A stretch of DNA of 64,000 bases from Scilla litardierei. Its lineage: Eukaryota; Streptophyta; Magnoliopsida; Asparagales; Asparagaceae. Position 1 is the stretch's first letter. Every line of letters starts with the position of its first letter. Position numbers and translations under genes: made by a program. A model generated the notes under the pieces. It did no database searches. It had not been told where the DNA came from and worked only from the letters and a program-made list of their open reading frames with translations. Positions 35,369 to 46,720 of this stretch are shown here, piece after piece. The DNA is taken from positions 156,098,817-156,162,816 of the forward strand of contig CM061132.1 in the NCBI GenBank assembly GCA_030789695.1, read 5' to 3'.

Positions 35369-36274
35369 CTAAAGAGTATGGAACAAATAAGGATAACGCT
35401 CACGCATCTCATCTTCTCGCTCGCAGGTAGACTCTCCTGGCGAGTCACGACGCCACATCACTCTCACGAGATTGACAACCTTGTTCCTGAGCGCCTTCTG
35501 ACGTCGGTCTAAGATCTGCACCGGCTGCTGCTCATAAGTCAAATCCAGTCGGACTATAATCTCAGAGTAGTCCACAGCATGAGAAGGGTCGCTGATATAA
35601 CGACGGAGCTGGGACACATGGAAGACGTCATGAACTCCTTCTAAAGACGGTGGCAAGGCTAAGCGATATGCTACCTCTCCAACTCGCTCCAGCACATCGA
35701 AAGGTCCAATAAATCTCGGACTAAGCTTGCCTCTCTTCCCAAATCGAATCACACCTCGATTCGGGGAGATCTTCAGGAACACATGATCTCCTGGCTGAAA
35801 CTCTAGTGGACGCAGTTTAGCATCTGCCCAATGCTTATAACGGTCCTGAGCGATCCGAAGCTTGTCCCTGATATCACGCACAACATCAACTGCTTCCACG
35901 ATCATCTCTGGCCCCAAGAGCTCTCTATCACCGACGTCATCCCAACTCAGTGGCGATCGACATTTCCTCCCGTAGAGAGCAGCAAATGGCGCCATGCCAA
36001 TGCTCGCCTGATAGCTGTTGTTGTAGGAGAATTCCACCAGGTGTAGATGATCCTCCCACGAACTCTTGAGATCTAACATGCAAGCTCTCAACATATCCTC
36101 CAATATCTGGATAGTGCGCTCCGATTGTCCATCCGTCTGTGGGTGATACGCAGTGCTGAACTTCAAACTGGTACCCAGATTGGTCTGTAGACTCTTCCAG
36201 AACTGAGATGTGAACCTCGTATCACGATCGGATACAATGCTCACGGGGACTCCATGCAAGCGCACGATCTCCTA
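35369..36274 (-). pseudogene. Integrase second half and chromodomain-like tail (Tekay-like)
   Basis: It encodes [34 protein letters not shown], the [14 protein letters not shown] module and FHVSQLRRY, then a degraded chromodomain-like end ([16 protein letters not shown]..). This is the catalytic Asp and Glu part of integrase. It is separated from the upstream half by a short insertion with stops (about 36275-36331). A TAG codon lies at 36274-36272 directly before EIVRLHG. Confidence 0.88.
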
Positions 36275-36328
36275 CACGACATAATCCATATCATGACTAG
36301 TACTAGAAGGAAATTATTAAGGTATGAG

Positions 36329-38766
36329 TTAGGTCATTATCTCCATATACTTCCTTGCTAATATCTCCGTGGATTGCCCAACTCGGAAAGGTATAAAGTG
36401 CGCAGACTTGGTCAATCGATCAACGATGACCCAGATCACGTCGTTCTGTCTGGTGCTCCGAGGTAAGCCAGTCACGAAGTCCATCGTGATGTGCTGCCAC
36501 TTCCACTCTGGAATCGGCAGAGGTTGTAGTAGTCCAGCGGTGCGATGATGTTCAGCCTTCACTTGCTGACACACAAGACACTTGGCAACGCTACGTGCCA
36601 CACTTCTCTTCATCCCATGCCACCAGAAATTCTGACGAAGGTCCTTGTACATCTTTGTACCTCCAGGATGAATAGAATAAGGCGAACTGTGAGCCTCATT
36701 CATCAATTCCTCTCTGATATCTCCTGCAGGAACGCAGACCATATTACCATATCTAAAAGATCCATCTGCGTGAATCAGAAAATCTGTCCGAAGTCCTGCT
36801 TCAACCTGCTCTCTGATCTTCTTCAATTTAGCATCTCCATCTTGGGCAGTCTTGCTCCGATCCACAATCGTCGATTGAATCTGCATGCTCATCAATGACG
36901 ATGTGACTCCAGGTAGGACAGCCTCAACATCCATCTCTCGCAGATTCTGCTGCAATCTCCACTGAGCTGTGAGAATCATCACTTCGGGCAGTCGGCTTAA
37001 GGCATCCGGTACGACATTCACTTTCCCTGGATGATACTGAAGATCGATGTCATAATCTGCCATCAATTCCAACCATCTGCGCTGTCTCATATTCAGTTCC
37101 TTCTGAGTGAATATATATTTCAAACGTTTGTGATCAGTGAAGATTTTCACTTTCTCACTCAGTAAGAAATGCCTCCAAATCTTCAAAGCAAAGATGACGG
37201 CAGCTAGCTCCAAGTCGTGAGTCAGATAATTCTTCTCGTGGATCTTCAACTGTCGAGAAGCATAAGCGACTACATGACCGTGCTGGTGTAGAACGCATCC
37301 AAGTCCCTTGCCTGATGCGTCGCAGAAAATCTCGAAGCCTCCGCTTCTGTCCGGAATAGCTAAAACTGGTGCAGATGTCAGTCTCTCTCTCAAAGTAGAA
37401 AGAGCTTGCTCACAAGAGTCTGACCAACTGAACTTAACATCCTTCCTCGTCAATCTCGTCATAGGCTCAGCTATTCTCGAGAAATCCTTAATAAATCTGC
37501 GGTAGTACCCAGCCAATCCGAGGAAACTTCTGATGTCCGATGCCGATCGGGGTGTAGGCCATTCGCTGACTGCTCTGACCTTCTCCGGATCCACTGAGAT
37601 GCCAGCTCCTGATACTACATGCCCAAGAAATGCAACTCTGTCCAGCCAGAATTCGCATTTGCTGTACTTGGCATACAGTCTATGATGACGGAGCATCTCC
37701 AATACCATCTTCAAGTGCTCTGCATGCTCCTCCTCGCTCCTCGAGTACACCAGGATGTCATCAATAAAGATCACCACGAACTTGTCGAGGAAGTCGTAAA
37801 AGACAAGGTTCATGAGGTTCATGAACACAGTAGGAGCGTTGGTCACGCCGAATGGCATGACAACAAACTCATAATGCCCGTACTTAGTACGAAAAGCTGT
37901 CTTGGGCACATCTTCCTTCTTAACTCTAACCTGATGGTATCCGCTTCGGAGGTCTAACTTTGAAAATACTCTCGATCCACCAAGCTGATCGAAAATATCA
38001 TCAATACGGGGCAGCGGGTACTTGTTCTTCACTGTGACATTGTTCAGCTCCCGATAATCCACACACATCCTCCTCGAGCCATCCTTCTTCTTCACCAGTA
38101 AAACGGGTGCACCCCCGGGAGATACGCTGGGATGAATGAAACCCTTCTGCATTAGTTCATCCAACTGCTTCCTCAGCTCTTCTAACTCTGCAGGAGCCAT
38201 ACGGTAAGGCGCCTTCGAAATTGGTTGAGCTCCTGGCATAAGATCAATGCTGAACTCCAATGCTCGGTCAGGCGGCAATCCAGAAATGTCTTCAGGGAAG
38301 ACGTCTTCAAAATCTCTCACTACTGCAGGCTTCTCTGGCTCAGCTATCATAGATGCAATAGTCAATCTGTACGGCTAGGCTCGGAACTTGACAGGTCCAA
38401 GCGAACATCCTCTGCTGACAAACTCGAACACTGGGTGGTCAGGAATCTCGAATACCACTTTCTTCCGGCGACAGTCGATCGTGGCATAAAAAGCTCCTAA
38501 CCAGTCAATGCTGAGAACAGCATCAAAGTTGGGTAGATCGTGGACAATGAAGTTGGCATACAATTCGTGTCCACTAACCACCAACGGGCATGGTCTACAT
38601 CCTAGGGCAACCTTCACTACACCGTTCCCAGTTGTAATATTCCAACACTTGGGAAGTGTATAGGTGTGTATCGAGTGTTCGACTACGAACTTCCGAGATA
38701 GGAGGCACGTGGAAGCTCCAGAATCGAACAGGGTCAAGGCCGGGTGAGATGAAACTAAAATGACAC
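36329..38766 (-). pseudogene. Protease-RT-RNase H-integrase N-half (Tekay-like)
   Basis: From the inferred splice acceptor (38766) the frame encodes aspartic protease (LTLFDSGASTCLLS) up to a TAG at 38377-38375. It then runs on in the same frame as RT with FIDDILVYS (Asp pair about 37756-37767), RNase H ([27 protein letters not shown]), the integrase zinc site ([12 protein letters not shown].., CLVCQQVK) and the first catalytic Asp ([12 protein letters not shown]). It breaks at 36329-36331 in the integrase core. The polyprotein would copy and integrate the element, but as it stands it cannot be made in one piece. Confidence 0.9.
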
Positions 38767-38851
38767 CTAAGGGTAACATGCAACTAGATTAACATGGATA
38801 TAACTAATCAAACACAAATGCATAAATAAGGAAGACTAGTTTAGGGGTTAC
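38767..38851 (-). other. Probable 85-bp intron between gag and protease
   Basis: On - the flanks read GATTGCAG/GTAACCCC.. and ..TTACCCTTAG/GTGTCATT. Removing 38851-38767 joins the gag end (DDVIAG) to the protease start (GVILVSSHPALTLFDSG) in phase. Unspliced, the frame meets a stop (CCCTAA) right after the GT, and 85 is not a multiple of three. Confidence 0.6.
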
Positions 38852-39950
38852 CTGCAATCACGTCGTCCTCAGCTTCAGCCTCAACGGCTGTCATATTGAA
38901 AGCTCGACGCTTCGGCGGATTGGCCTACTGAAAGGCCCGATCCTGTGGAACCAGAGGTGGTCCACGCTGTCCAGGTGCCGGTGCGGTCCTCTGGGCGGGT
39001 CCAGGTGCTCCAGGAGGCACGGGTCGAGAACCGCGGGTACAATCCTTTACAGCATGAGAAGGTGATCCACAGACCAAACACTGATTCAGCATCCTCCTAC
39101 AGTCTTTCTTCACATGACCGAGCTTGCCGCAGAAATGGCAAACCAACTCAGCTCGGTTGGGGACATGTGCAGCTGGCCTTTTGAACTGTGTGGTCTGAAC
39201 AGGACGAAAGCCGGGCCTAGGTGCACTCCTCTGTGGCTCCATCGGGCGCTTGCCCGCCTGACGTGCCCGCTTTTGATAAACTACCTGCTCGCGCTGCTTC
39301 GCAGCCACTAGGACTTGCTCATGAGTAGTAAAGGTGTGCCCGGACAATATCTCCTGTATGTCCAGGTCTAAGCCCTGCAGAAAGCGGTGCGCACAGTCCT
39401 CCTCGTCTGCTACCAGTGTAGTGGCGAATCGACTCAGCATGGTAAATTCGGCCTCATACTCATCGACTGTCATGGTGCCCTGCTCCAGGTTGATGAAGCG
39501 CTGCTGCATCACCCTCTTCTCAGCCTTCGGGAAGTACTGGGCGTCAAACCTCTTATGGAAGGTAGCCCAAGGAATCGGCTTGGTCAGCCTAGCCTCTTCA
39601 GCATCCCACCAATGACGTGCATTATTTGCCAGATGCTGCTTGGCGAGGTCTACCCAATCGTTCGGATTGATTCGGGCAAGACCCAAGTTATCCGCAGTCT
39701 TGCGAAGCCATTCCTCGGCCGCTAGTGGGCCCTCTCGTCCAGAGAAGCTCGTCGGATGCATCTCCTTGAACTGCTTGGCTCCAGGCTCATCACGAGGCGG
39801 TGGAGTAGCTGGTGCAGCCTGACGTCCCTGCTGGACCAAGTGGTCCTGAACCTCAAGCACTTCCCTCATAACACCAAGCATCTGGCGGATGTCGTCACTT
39901 CCGCCTCCAGCAGGTACGGGTCCATTTTGGGTGCTTCGTTCCTCAGCCAT
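38852..39950 (-). pseudogene. gag of the Tekay-like element
   Basis: The start chosen is ATG 39950 (MAEERSTQNG); the frame also extends upstream into the LTR, which I take as fortuitous. It has a retrotransposon gag core (KQFKEMHPTSFSGREGP, AEEWLRKT.. to RFINLEQGTMTVDEYEAEF) and two CCHC zinc knuckles, CHFCGKLGHVKKDC (about 39103-39144) and CLVCGSPSHAVKDC. A Pro/Gln-rich tail follows. A TAG at 38927-38925 interrupts the tail; the frame continues to the inferred splice donor at 38851. Confidence 0.88.
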
Positions 39951-40080
39951 TCTGAGATAGGAAAAACCCGAGTTAACCCCGCGTATGTGATCTTCTAGAT
40001 GTTTGGCCGATGAAAATATTCTCATTGTTCTGAATTCGCAAATGCAAAGAGACGGACCTGCGTGGGCCACCACTAAAACC

Positions 40081-42713
40081 TGTAACGCCCCGCTTCCCAA
40101 AACGACGGAAGCGAGAGCGTTACTGAGGTCCGCTTGAACCGGAGCGGTGAAACTCAGGTTCATGAAGCGGCTGTGGTAAAACGCAAGGACATGTCCTTTG
40201 CACGCTTTTCAGAACAACCAGAATTATTCATACATTACAAGCCACATCCAGAAATAATAAACGTCCGTACATGAAATGAAGACAACAAGCCTCAGCTGGG
40301 CCAAAATACAACAATAATAACGTACACACAACAACGGAAAGCAAACTACGGCAAGCAGCAATGGAATAGCCCACTAGTTCTCCGCAGGGAGAAACTCGGC
40401 GTCTACAGCGAACTCCTGACTCTCCAAGTCAGGTGTCTCGGAAGGAACCTCCTGATACTCAAGATCGGGATCTGACATACATCCAAAAACATGAATGTAT
40501 GTCAGTAAGGGTCTGCAAGAAGATGTTAGAACCCGAGGCAAGATATACAAATTTACACTGAATTTAAGAAGCAATTATAATTTAAATGAGATAACAATAA
40601 AAGTTTGAGCATGCTGATTTTAAAGTAAATACATCCTAACATGCAGTTCTAAACAATTTGACAAGTAAAGTAAAGCATGTCGTTGTCACAGAGGTAACAA
40701 TTTCACTTTGCAAATTTCAAGTTAGTGTCACACATCTATAATAGGGTTCTCGCCGGTAGGACGTGATGAGTGGGTCGTTCTTCACACGGGGGCTTACCGT
40801 GCTTGGCGCTAACCCACCGCATACGGGTGATGCCCTTGAAGAGAGTACCCCGTCATACGCCTAGTGGCCGCACAACCCTAACCCCACCCCAATATTTGTG
40901 CTGGAACACGAGCCAGCCTAGTCAACTCACATGACATCACGAAAGTCACGATTTCGCCTTCGAGGCGCACGATTTCACAATGTCACTCTCTTGTTAGTCA
41001 TTTTGAGACATGCAGCAATTTAAATAATATGACCATTTATCTCTACGCAATAATTTCCATGGTTACAAGAATATCGAGCAATATTTACAACAATTTAACA
41101 GCAGTACTGGGTGTGAGATTTAACAAGTACGACATGTAAACGGAGTTATGGAACTTTGCATGCAGAAAACTAAAGAGCGTTAAAATTCACAAATTCACTA
41201 TAAATTGCATACTTGCCTGTTTTCGGTGATTTTGGGTTTGTCCCGACGGGTACTTCGTTACGGTATGCCCGGTTTTCTGTTTTAGTTAAACAAATCAATG
41301 AATTAGATATTTGTGAATCAAGTAAAATATTACGTTAACCCCCCCTGAATTGGGTACGATCGATTTTATTCAGGTCACAGGCTAGGGTGGTGTTCGTATT
41401 AGGTTATAACAACATGATACACCTATTTCATACAAATACCCTAACAAGTTAATACTAACATCTAACTAACGAGTTGGACTAACAAATTATCATTTAAAAT
41501 TAACACTGGCCTAATTACAAACTACTTATAAAGATAAGTTCATGGTTAACATCTCAAATAATCGTACACCTACCCCACCTACCTCTATCATGACTAAAGG
41601 TAAATATAACAATAACAAGTTATAAATTCTCTCTCTCCTCATTTCCTTATTCTATCTCTCTTCCTTTCTCTGTCTCACTGTCTTCTCCACTCTTTCTTTC
41701 TTTCATTTTTTTTCATTTCATTTTTTTTCATTTCATTTTTTTTGATAACATTCCAAGTTTTGCAGCAAGGGAAAGAGTTCACGTAAGCAAAGGGGCAGAG
41801 ACACCCACGCACGCACGCAAGGGAGTGAGGAGCGACGTACGGTGGCAGGCGGCGCTCCCCAGGCGGCGGCGGCGGCGGCGGCTCTCCGGCAGCGGAAGGG
41901 CGACGGGGGCGGTTGAACGGCGGATAGCGGCGCCTCACGGCGGCGGCGGCGTCGTCCTGGTGCTCCGGGCGGCGGGGAGGCGTGAGCTGAGGGTGGAGGA
42001 GGAGGGGGCCGGCCTTGGGTGAGTGAGGAGGAGGAAGGAGGAAGAAGATTGGAGATGGAGATTTGATTATTTTGGGGTTTTGTAAGGACTGAAATTTGAT
42101 CTTAGATCTGAGATTTGCCTCTCTCTTTCTCTGTTTTGAATTTTGATTTGAGGTTGAACTCGAAATGGGTTTGATTGGGTTTGATTTCAGATTTTGGATC
42201 TGAATTTGTATAGGATTTGGGATACTAATTTTGGGGAAGATGATGGTGGTTGTTCCTCGCTGTGGTTGTTGTTGAAATACAACAGGGAGGGGGCAGCTTG
42301 ATGGGGGGAGTTGGACGTGGGGGGAGTTTCAATACGTATGTTGGATCTCACCAATAATTTGGTGAGAAGAAATGCTGTAGGGTTAGGGTTGAGGTAAGGT
42401 AAATTTGCAAGAGTAATTTAGTTATTTAATGATTTAATTAGTTAGAGGTAGTAAGAAATTAACTTTTAATTAAATTAATTAAGTGGAATGTAAAAGTAAA
42501 TTAAGTATTTAGCAATTTGTAATTAGTAGGATAATCAAGTTAATGTAACGTGCTTAAAATTAATAGTCAATTATGATGACATGGTAAAACGAAAACGGAT
42601 ACGCACTCGTGATGACGCACAAATATAGAACTCGCGCACGAAAACATTCGTATAGTCAAGACGAAAATACTGGCACACACAAATAATACGCCTAGAAAAT
42701 ACTGGCCGTTACA
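40081..42713 (-). repeat. 5' LTR of the Tekay-like element (2633 bp)
   Basis: Collinear with 32722-35323. It differs by expansions in a ttttttttcatttc repeat (about 41705-41740), a CGG run (about 41862-41883) and a gggtttgatt duplication (about 42165-42187), plus scattered, mainly transition, changes. Confidence 0.92.
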
Positions 42714-42740
42714 TCGGTCCAACTCATATTTGGTGGAGAT

Positions 42741-44424
42741 TGAGATTCAGTGCGTAGTGATTAATCAATTAAACATAAAGATGAAGCATAAAAACCAAGC
42801 AACGACAACCAAAACTTGGTAACAAAGTTCGGTGCATCTGCGGGGCCACGTCCAGAAAATCAGATTACTCCACTATAATAAATAATGATTACAATCACTA
42901 ATATCAGATCTATACTAGGAGAAGCATACTCCCCCTCAATACAAACCGCAAGGGGTGATCTCAATCAACCCCGTGGAGTAATCTATGCAAGCTCCCCTTG
43001 TATGCAAGATCCCATTGCACAACCGACTAGATCAACTCCCTTGATCCCTACGTGCATAGTAGTCAGACTCCGTCCCCAGATGTAGAAACCGCAATATCCC
43101 CTTGCACAACCGACTAGAATCAACTCACTTGATCCCCACCTCTAGTAGTCGTCGGCCTCCCTCCTGGAGTTTTTGATGGTCTTTCGCAAAAGCAGCCGCC
43201 CAGCCGTCGCCCAGCCGCAAAATCGCACGCAGCTTTTTCTACACCGCTCCCCCTCAATCGCGGAATAGTTATGGTAGTTCACTTGACAGATCTCGTGCAG
43301 ATCCACAGCCCGCTAGAATCGGAACCAATACAGCCAAATTGATTCCGATAAATCTTCAAGATATGGCAACATATATCTGCGGGCGAAAATCTCTCTAACA
43401 GATTTCCCAACAAATTCCGAGAGATAGCAACTTCCAATTATATCTCCAACAAATCTTCAATTGCAACAATATATACCAGAATACTTAGAAGAATCTGAAA
43501 GGAGATCTGAGGAATCCATCTTCAATAATCGTCATTCCTTTCTAGACTTCTGACTCAGCTTCAAGGATCCTTCTGACACACCATGTTGGATCTCATGTTG
43601 CAACATAATGTTCAACATATCATTCAATATGACCAATAAACGAGATCTCTTATACCATATTTGCGGATTGATACCTTCAATCACATCTTTAGCAGATCTT
43701 ATACATACATGCATACAACAGAATATCTGGAGAAGATCTAAACAATAATACATGATCTGAAACCATTCAGATATAAAATCTTCAACCACACATATCTTCA
43801 ACCGCACATACCATTCAGATATGAAACCATTCAGATTTTGTAACCACTATTTTCGGGTAAATAACTTTCTCTTTAATGCAGATATTCCGCCAAAATATCA
43901 AGGATCACTTCGGGTAAGAAATCGCATAGATCAAGGAATCATTTAACCATTTCAGGTAAACTGATTTAAACAAATCTCATGCAGATATTTTTCCATAAAA
44001 TAAGGATCTATTTCTGGAAAATAGAACCAATAAATCTCAACAAATATTTCCTCCCACCAATTAAGGAACTAACTATATTCTCAAATATTCTCAGCAAATA
44101 TTTCGTCCTCCTATCAATCAAGGAGCTAATTCGGGTAACAAGGAACAGAAAAATCTCACCAAGATATTTCATCAACCAATTCAGGAACCTCCGAGATTTT
44201 AGGTTACAAATCAGATCCGAGACCACCAAAACAGATCTGTAGACCAAACAGCGTTTCTACATTCGAACCAATACTCCAGATCCCGAATGTTGTACCTCAT
44301 GTTGCAATATAACGTACAACATGACTGCTCAAACTGTTCATAAACTGATCTAATTTCACAACCTGAACTCTCCAAAACTAGTGCCACTAATGCCAACTTA
44401 TAGCAATAGAAAATCAACCCAACA
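42741..44424 (-). repeat. 3' LTR of the Sirevirus derivative
   Basis: It matches 51300-52983 with scattered substitutions and small compensating indels. It contains two copies of the palindromic word atgttg.a..tcatgttgcaacat (near 43583 and 44287). Confidence 0.9.
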
Positions 44425-44521
44425 ATCTCCCCCTTTGGCATTATGTGGCACAACACCAAGCACGTAAGCACATTTCTCCCCCTTTGAGCCACCATAAGCC
44501 AAAGCACACTCTCCCCCTTAC
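44425..44521 (-). promoter_or_regulatory. Triple polypurine tract (mPPT)
   Basis: On + tctcccccttt occurs at about 44426-44436, 44475-44485 and 44511-44520; on - each is AAAGGGGGAGA-like. The first abuts the 3' LTR and serves as plus-strand primer. Multiple copies at this place are characteristic of Sireviruses. Confidence 0.85.
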
Positions 44522-44867
44522 TAGTAATAATCCAAGCAGAGATCACCTCAGACAAGACATCCACTACATACGGTTTCTGAAACAATAATTGCTAAGAGAT
44601 AAGACATGGATGAGAAGGATTCGAATGCACACCTGGATTGCGGGTCTCCAATGGATAGATCTGGCATGGTCTAATCAGGAGCATGTGAAGCTGTAGAGTC
44701 ACCAGGTGCAGAAGAGGAGCATGTTGTGACCTCACATCTGATAGTAGGTTGCAAGAAGGATGGCATGAAATCCAGAGTAGTATTCAAGCTTTGAGAGGCC
44801 GAAAAGTAGCTGGAGAGTTGAAAACATCGGCGGTGTTGACAGAGAAGCTTCGGTACCAGTCTACATG

Positions 44868-45991
44868 TCAAAATTTGGAGACGTGGATGCGGTGGAAATG
44901 GCTAAGAAGTGGACAAACTTTGGGGAAGTCAGCCGATATAGGTGAAGAGGCCGCGAAAGATGGAATGGCGGTGGATTGCCGTGTTGGAGAGGGTACATGC
45001 GAAGATCCGATGGCACTGGCGGAGGATGAGCAGTGAGCAGAGCGGCGAGATAACACTCTGAGAATTCTGGAGAAAGATTCATGAGAATTTGGCACATGTT
45101 GCTCACATTGATTGTCGAGGGGATATGTCGAGTCTGGTGTCATAACATCTGCAACAACATTGTTCTGTGTTGTATCTAATGTTGCAACATTAGTCACAAC
45201 ATGAAGTGTTTTCTCTGAAGCTGTAGTGTTCTTGCTGTATAATTCAGACTTCCTGACCCATTGCTTCTTTATCTTCATATCAGGGTGTCTAACATTTCTT
45301 CCTTCAAACCAATGTCGCATGCAACTGAAGCAGTTTCTCTCGATATGGCCTATGAACTTGCAGTAAGCACACACAGGACGACCACCTTTTACGCCTCTAG
45401 TCAGTTTCTTCTTCTGATCATGGCTATTGCGCTAACCCATTCTCTCAAGTTCTTTAGTAACTTGACTTCTTCTTTCAGCAGACACATTATATTAAGCTCC
45501 TCTATTGTATCACATTCCAGTGCGATCTCCTGAAATCTTCCCCATGTTCAAGATATCATCCGGCTTTGCTTTTCCAGAATTCCACTTATCCAATGTGCAC
45601 TCAGCTTTCTCTGCCCTGAGAAGTGTCTTCCCGAGGCTGCTCTCAAGATTCTTGACACTGATTTCGGCCTTCAGTAATCGAGCTTTATCATCTTCCTTTT
45701 CACCTTTCAATCTGACATTTTCATCCTTCAATGCTTTGTTTGTTTCACAAATCTTCTTTCATTGGGCGAACATAGTCTGATAAGCTGTTCGAATGTCATC
45801 TTCACTTGCTTCCTCATCACTCCCAACTTCAGAATCAGATTCAAGACTAGATGTTGTATTGAATGTTGCAACATTCTGTCTGACTTTGTCAAGATTATTG
45901 CCAGATGTTGTACCTGATGTTGCAACATCTGATTCAACATGACTATGAGTTTCACTATCAAATTGTCTTGTTGGGATGGCTACAAAGGCGA
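44868..45991 (-). pseudogene. Sirevirus gag-pol junction region, frameshifted
   Basis: Pieces in different frames encode VAFVAIPTRQFD.., a coiled-coil segment (ENVRLKGEKEDDKARLLKAE), KWNSGKAKPDDILNMGKISG and a second zinc knuckle CAYCKFIGHIERNC. This is the order expected downstream of Sirevirus gag. Stops and frame changes break it. After 44868 there is only non-coding sequence to the PPTs, so protease to RNase H has been lost. Confidence 0.7.
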
Positions 45992-46715
45992 CTAGTTACT
46001 GGTGACGTATTCATCTCCTGCACTTCCTTCTGATTCATCATCACTCCAGGTGCTTGCTAAAAATTTCCCTTTCTGCTTCTTGAGAGTGTTGGCACATTTA
46101 GCTCGTATGTGATCAAAACCCTCACATTCTCTGCACTGTATCCCTTTGCCCTTGTTCTTCGGATCATACTTCTGGGAAGGTCGACTAGTAATCTTTCCTG
46201 CAGTGGGGAGACTTGGCAGCGGCCCCTTGTTGACAGACTTGAAATTCTGATCATTGTTGCTGATCTTTCTCATCATTCTACTGAAATTCTTGGTCAGCAA
46301 TGCGATGTTGTCATCAAGTTCTGACTCATTATCCGATTTAGGTGCTTCAAAAGCTTCTACCTTTCGTGCCACCCCTTTGTCCCTTTTGTTCTGCTTAAGA
46401 TTCATTTCATAGGTCTTAAGAGAACCCATGAGTTTATCCAGTCTCATAGTGGATGTGTTTCTCATTTCTTCAATGGCCGCTATTTTTGCAGAAAACTTGT
46501 CAGGAAGAGATCTCAAAGTTTTCTCGACCAGCTTCTTTTGTGAGTATTTCTTGCTAAGTTGGAAGGCCTGATTTGTTATATCTCTCAGCCTCCCATTGAA
46601 TTCGGCTACGGTCTCATCATCATTTATCCTTAGATTTTCAAACTGAGATGCAAGCATTTGGAGTTTGGAAGCTTTTACCGTACTTGTTCCTTCATGAACA
46701 TTCTGGAGAATATCC
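45992..46715 (-). pseudogene. Sirevirus gag, C-terminal part
   Basis: Downstream (on -) of the inserted solo LTR the frame resumes with WDILQNVHEGTSTVKASKLQ and continues through QFENLRINDDETVAEFNGRL (UBN2-type gag domain). A CCHC knuckle CRECEGFDHIRAKC and an acidic end TWSDDESEGSAGDEYV follow, to TAG 45994-45992. In Sireviruses the frame usually runs on, so this stop is probably a lesion. Confidence 0.85.
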
Positions 46716-46720
46716 CACGT

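Larger units (their letters stand above)
32722..42713 (-). mobile_element. Tekay-like Ty3/gypsy chromovirus, full length, TSD TCGGT
   Basis: A 9,992-bp element on - with LTRs 32722-35323 (3') and 40081-42713 (5'), both with ends TGTAACG../..CGTTACA. TCGGT lies at 32717-32721 and 42714-42718. The LTRs differ by roughly 30 substitutions in 2.6 kb plus small indels by eye, about 1.2%, so the insertion is fairly recent. The order on - is LTR, gag with two CCHC knuckles, protease, RT, RNase H, integrase, degenerate chromodomain, purine tract (aaggtgggtagag, about 35324-35336), LTR. RT motifs ([34 protein letters not shown]) point to the Tekay/Del branch. In-frame stops and a short insertion in integrase disable it. 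Confidence 0.92.
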
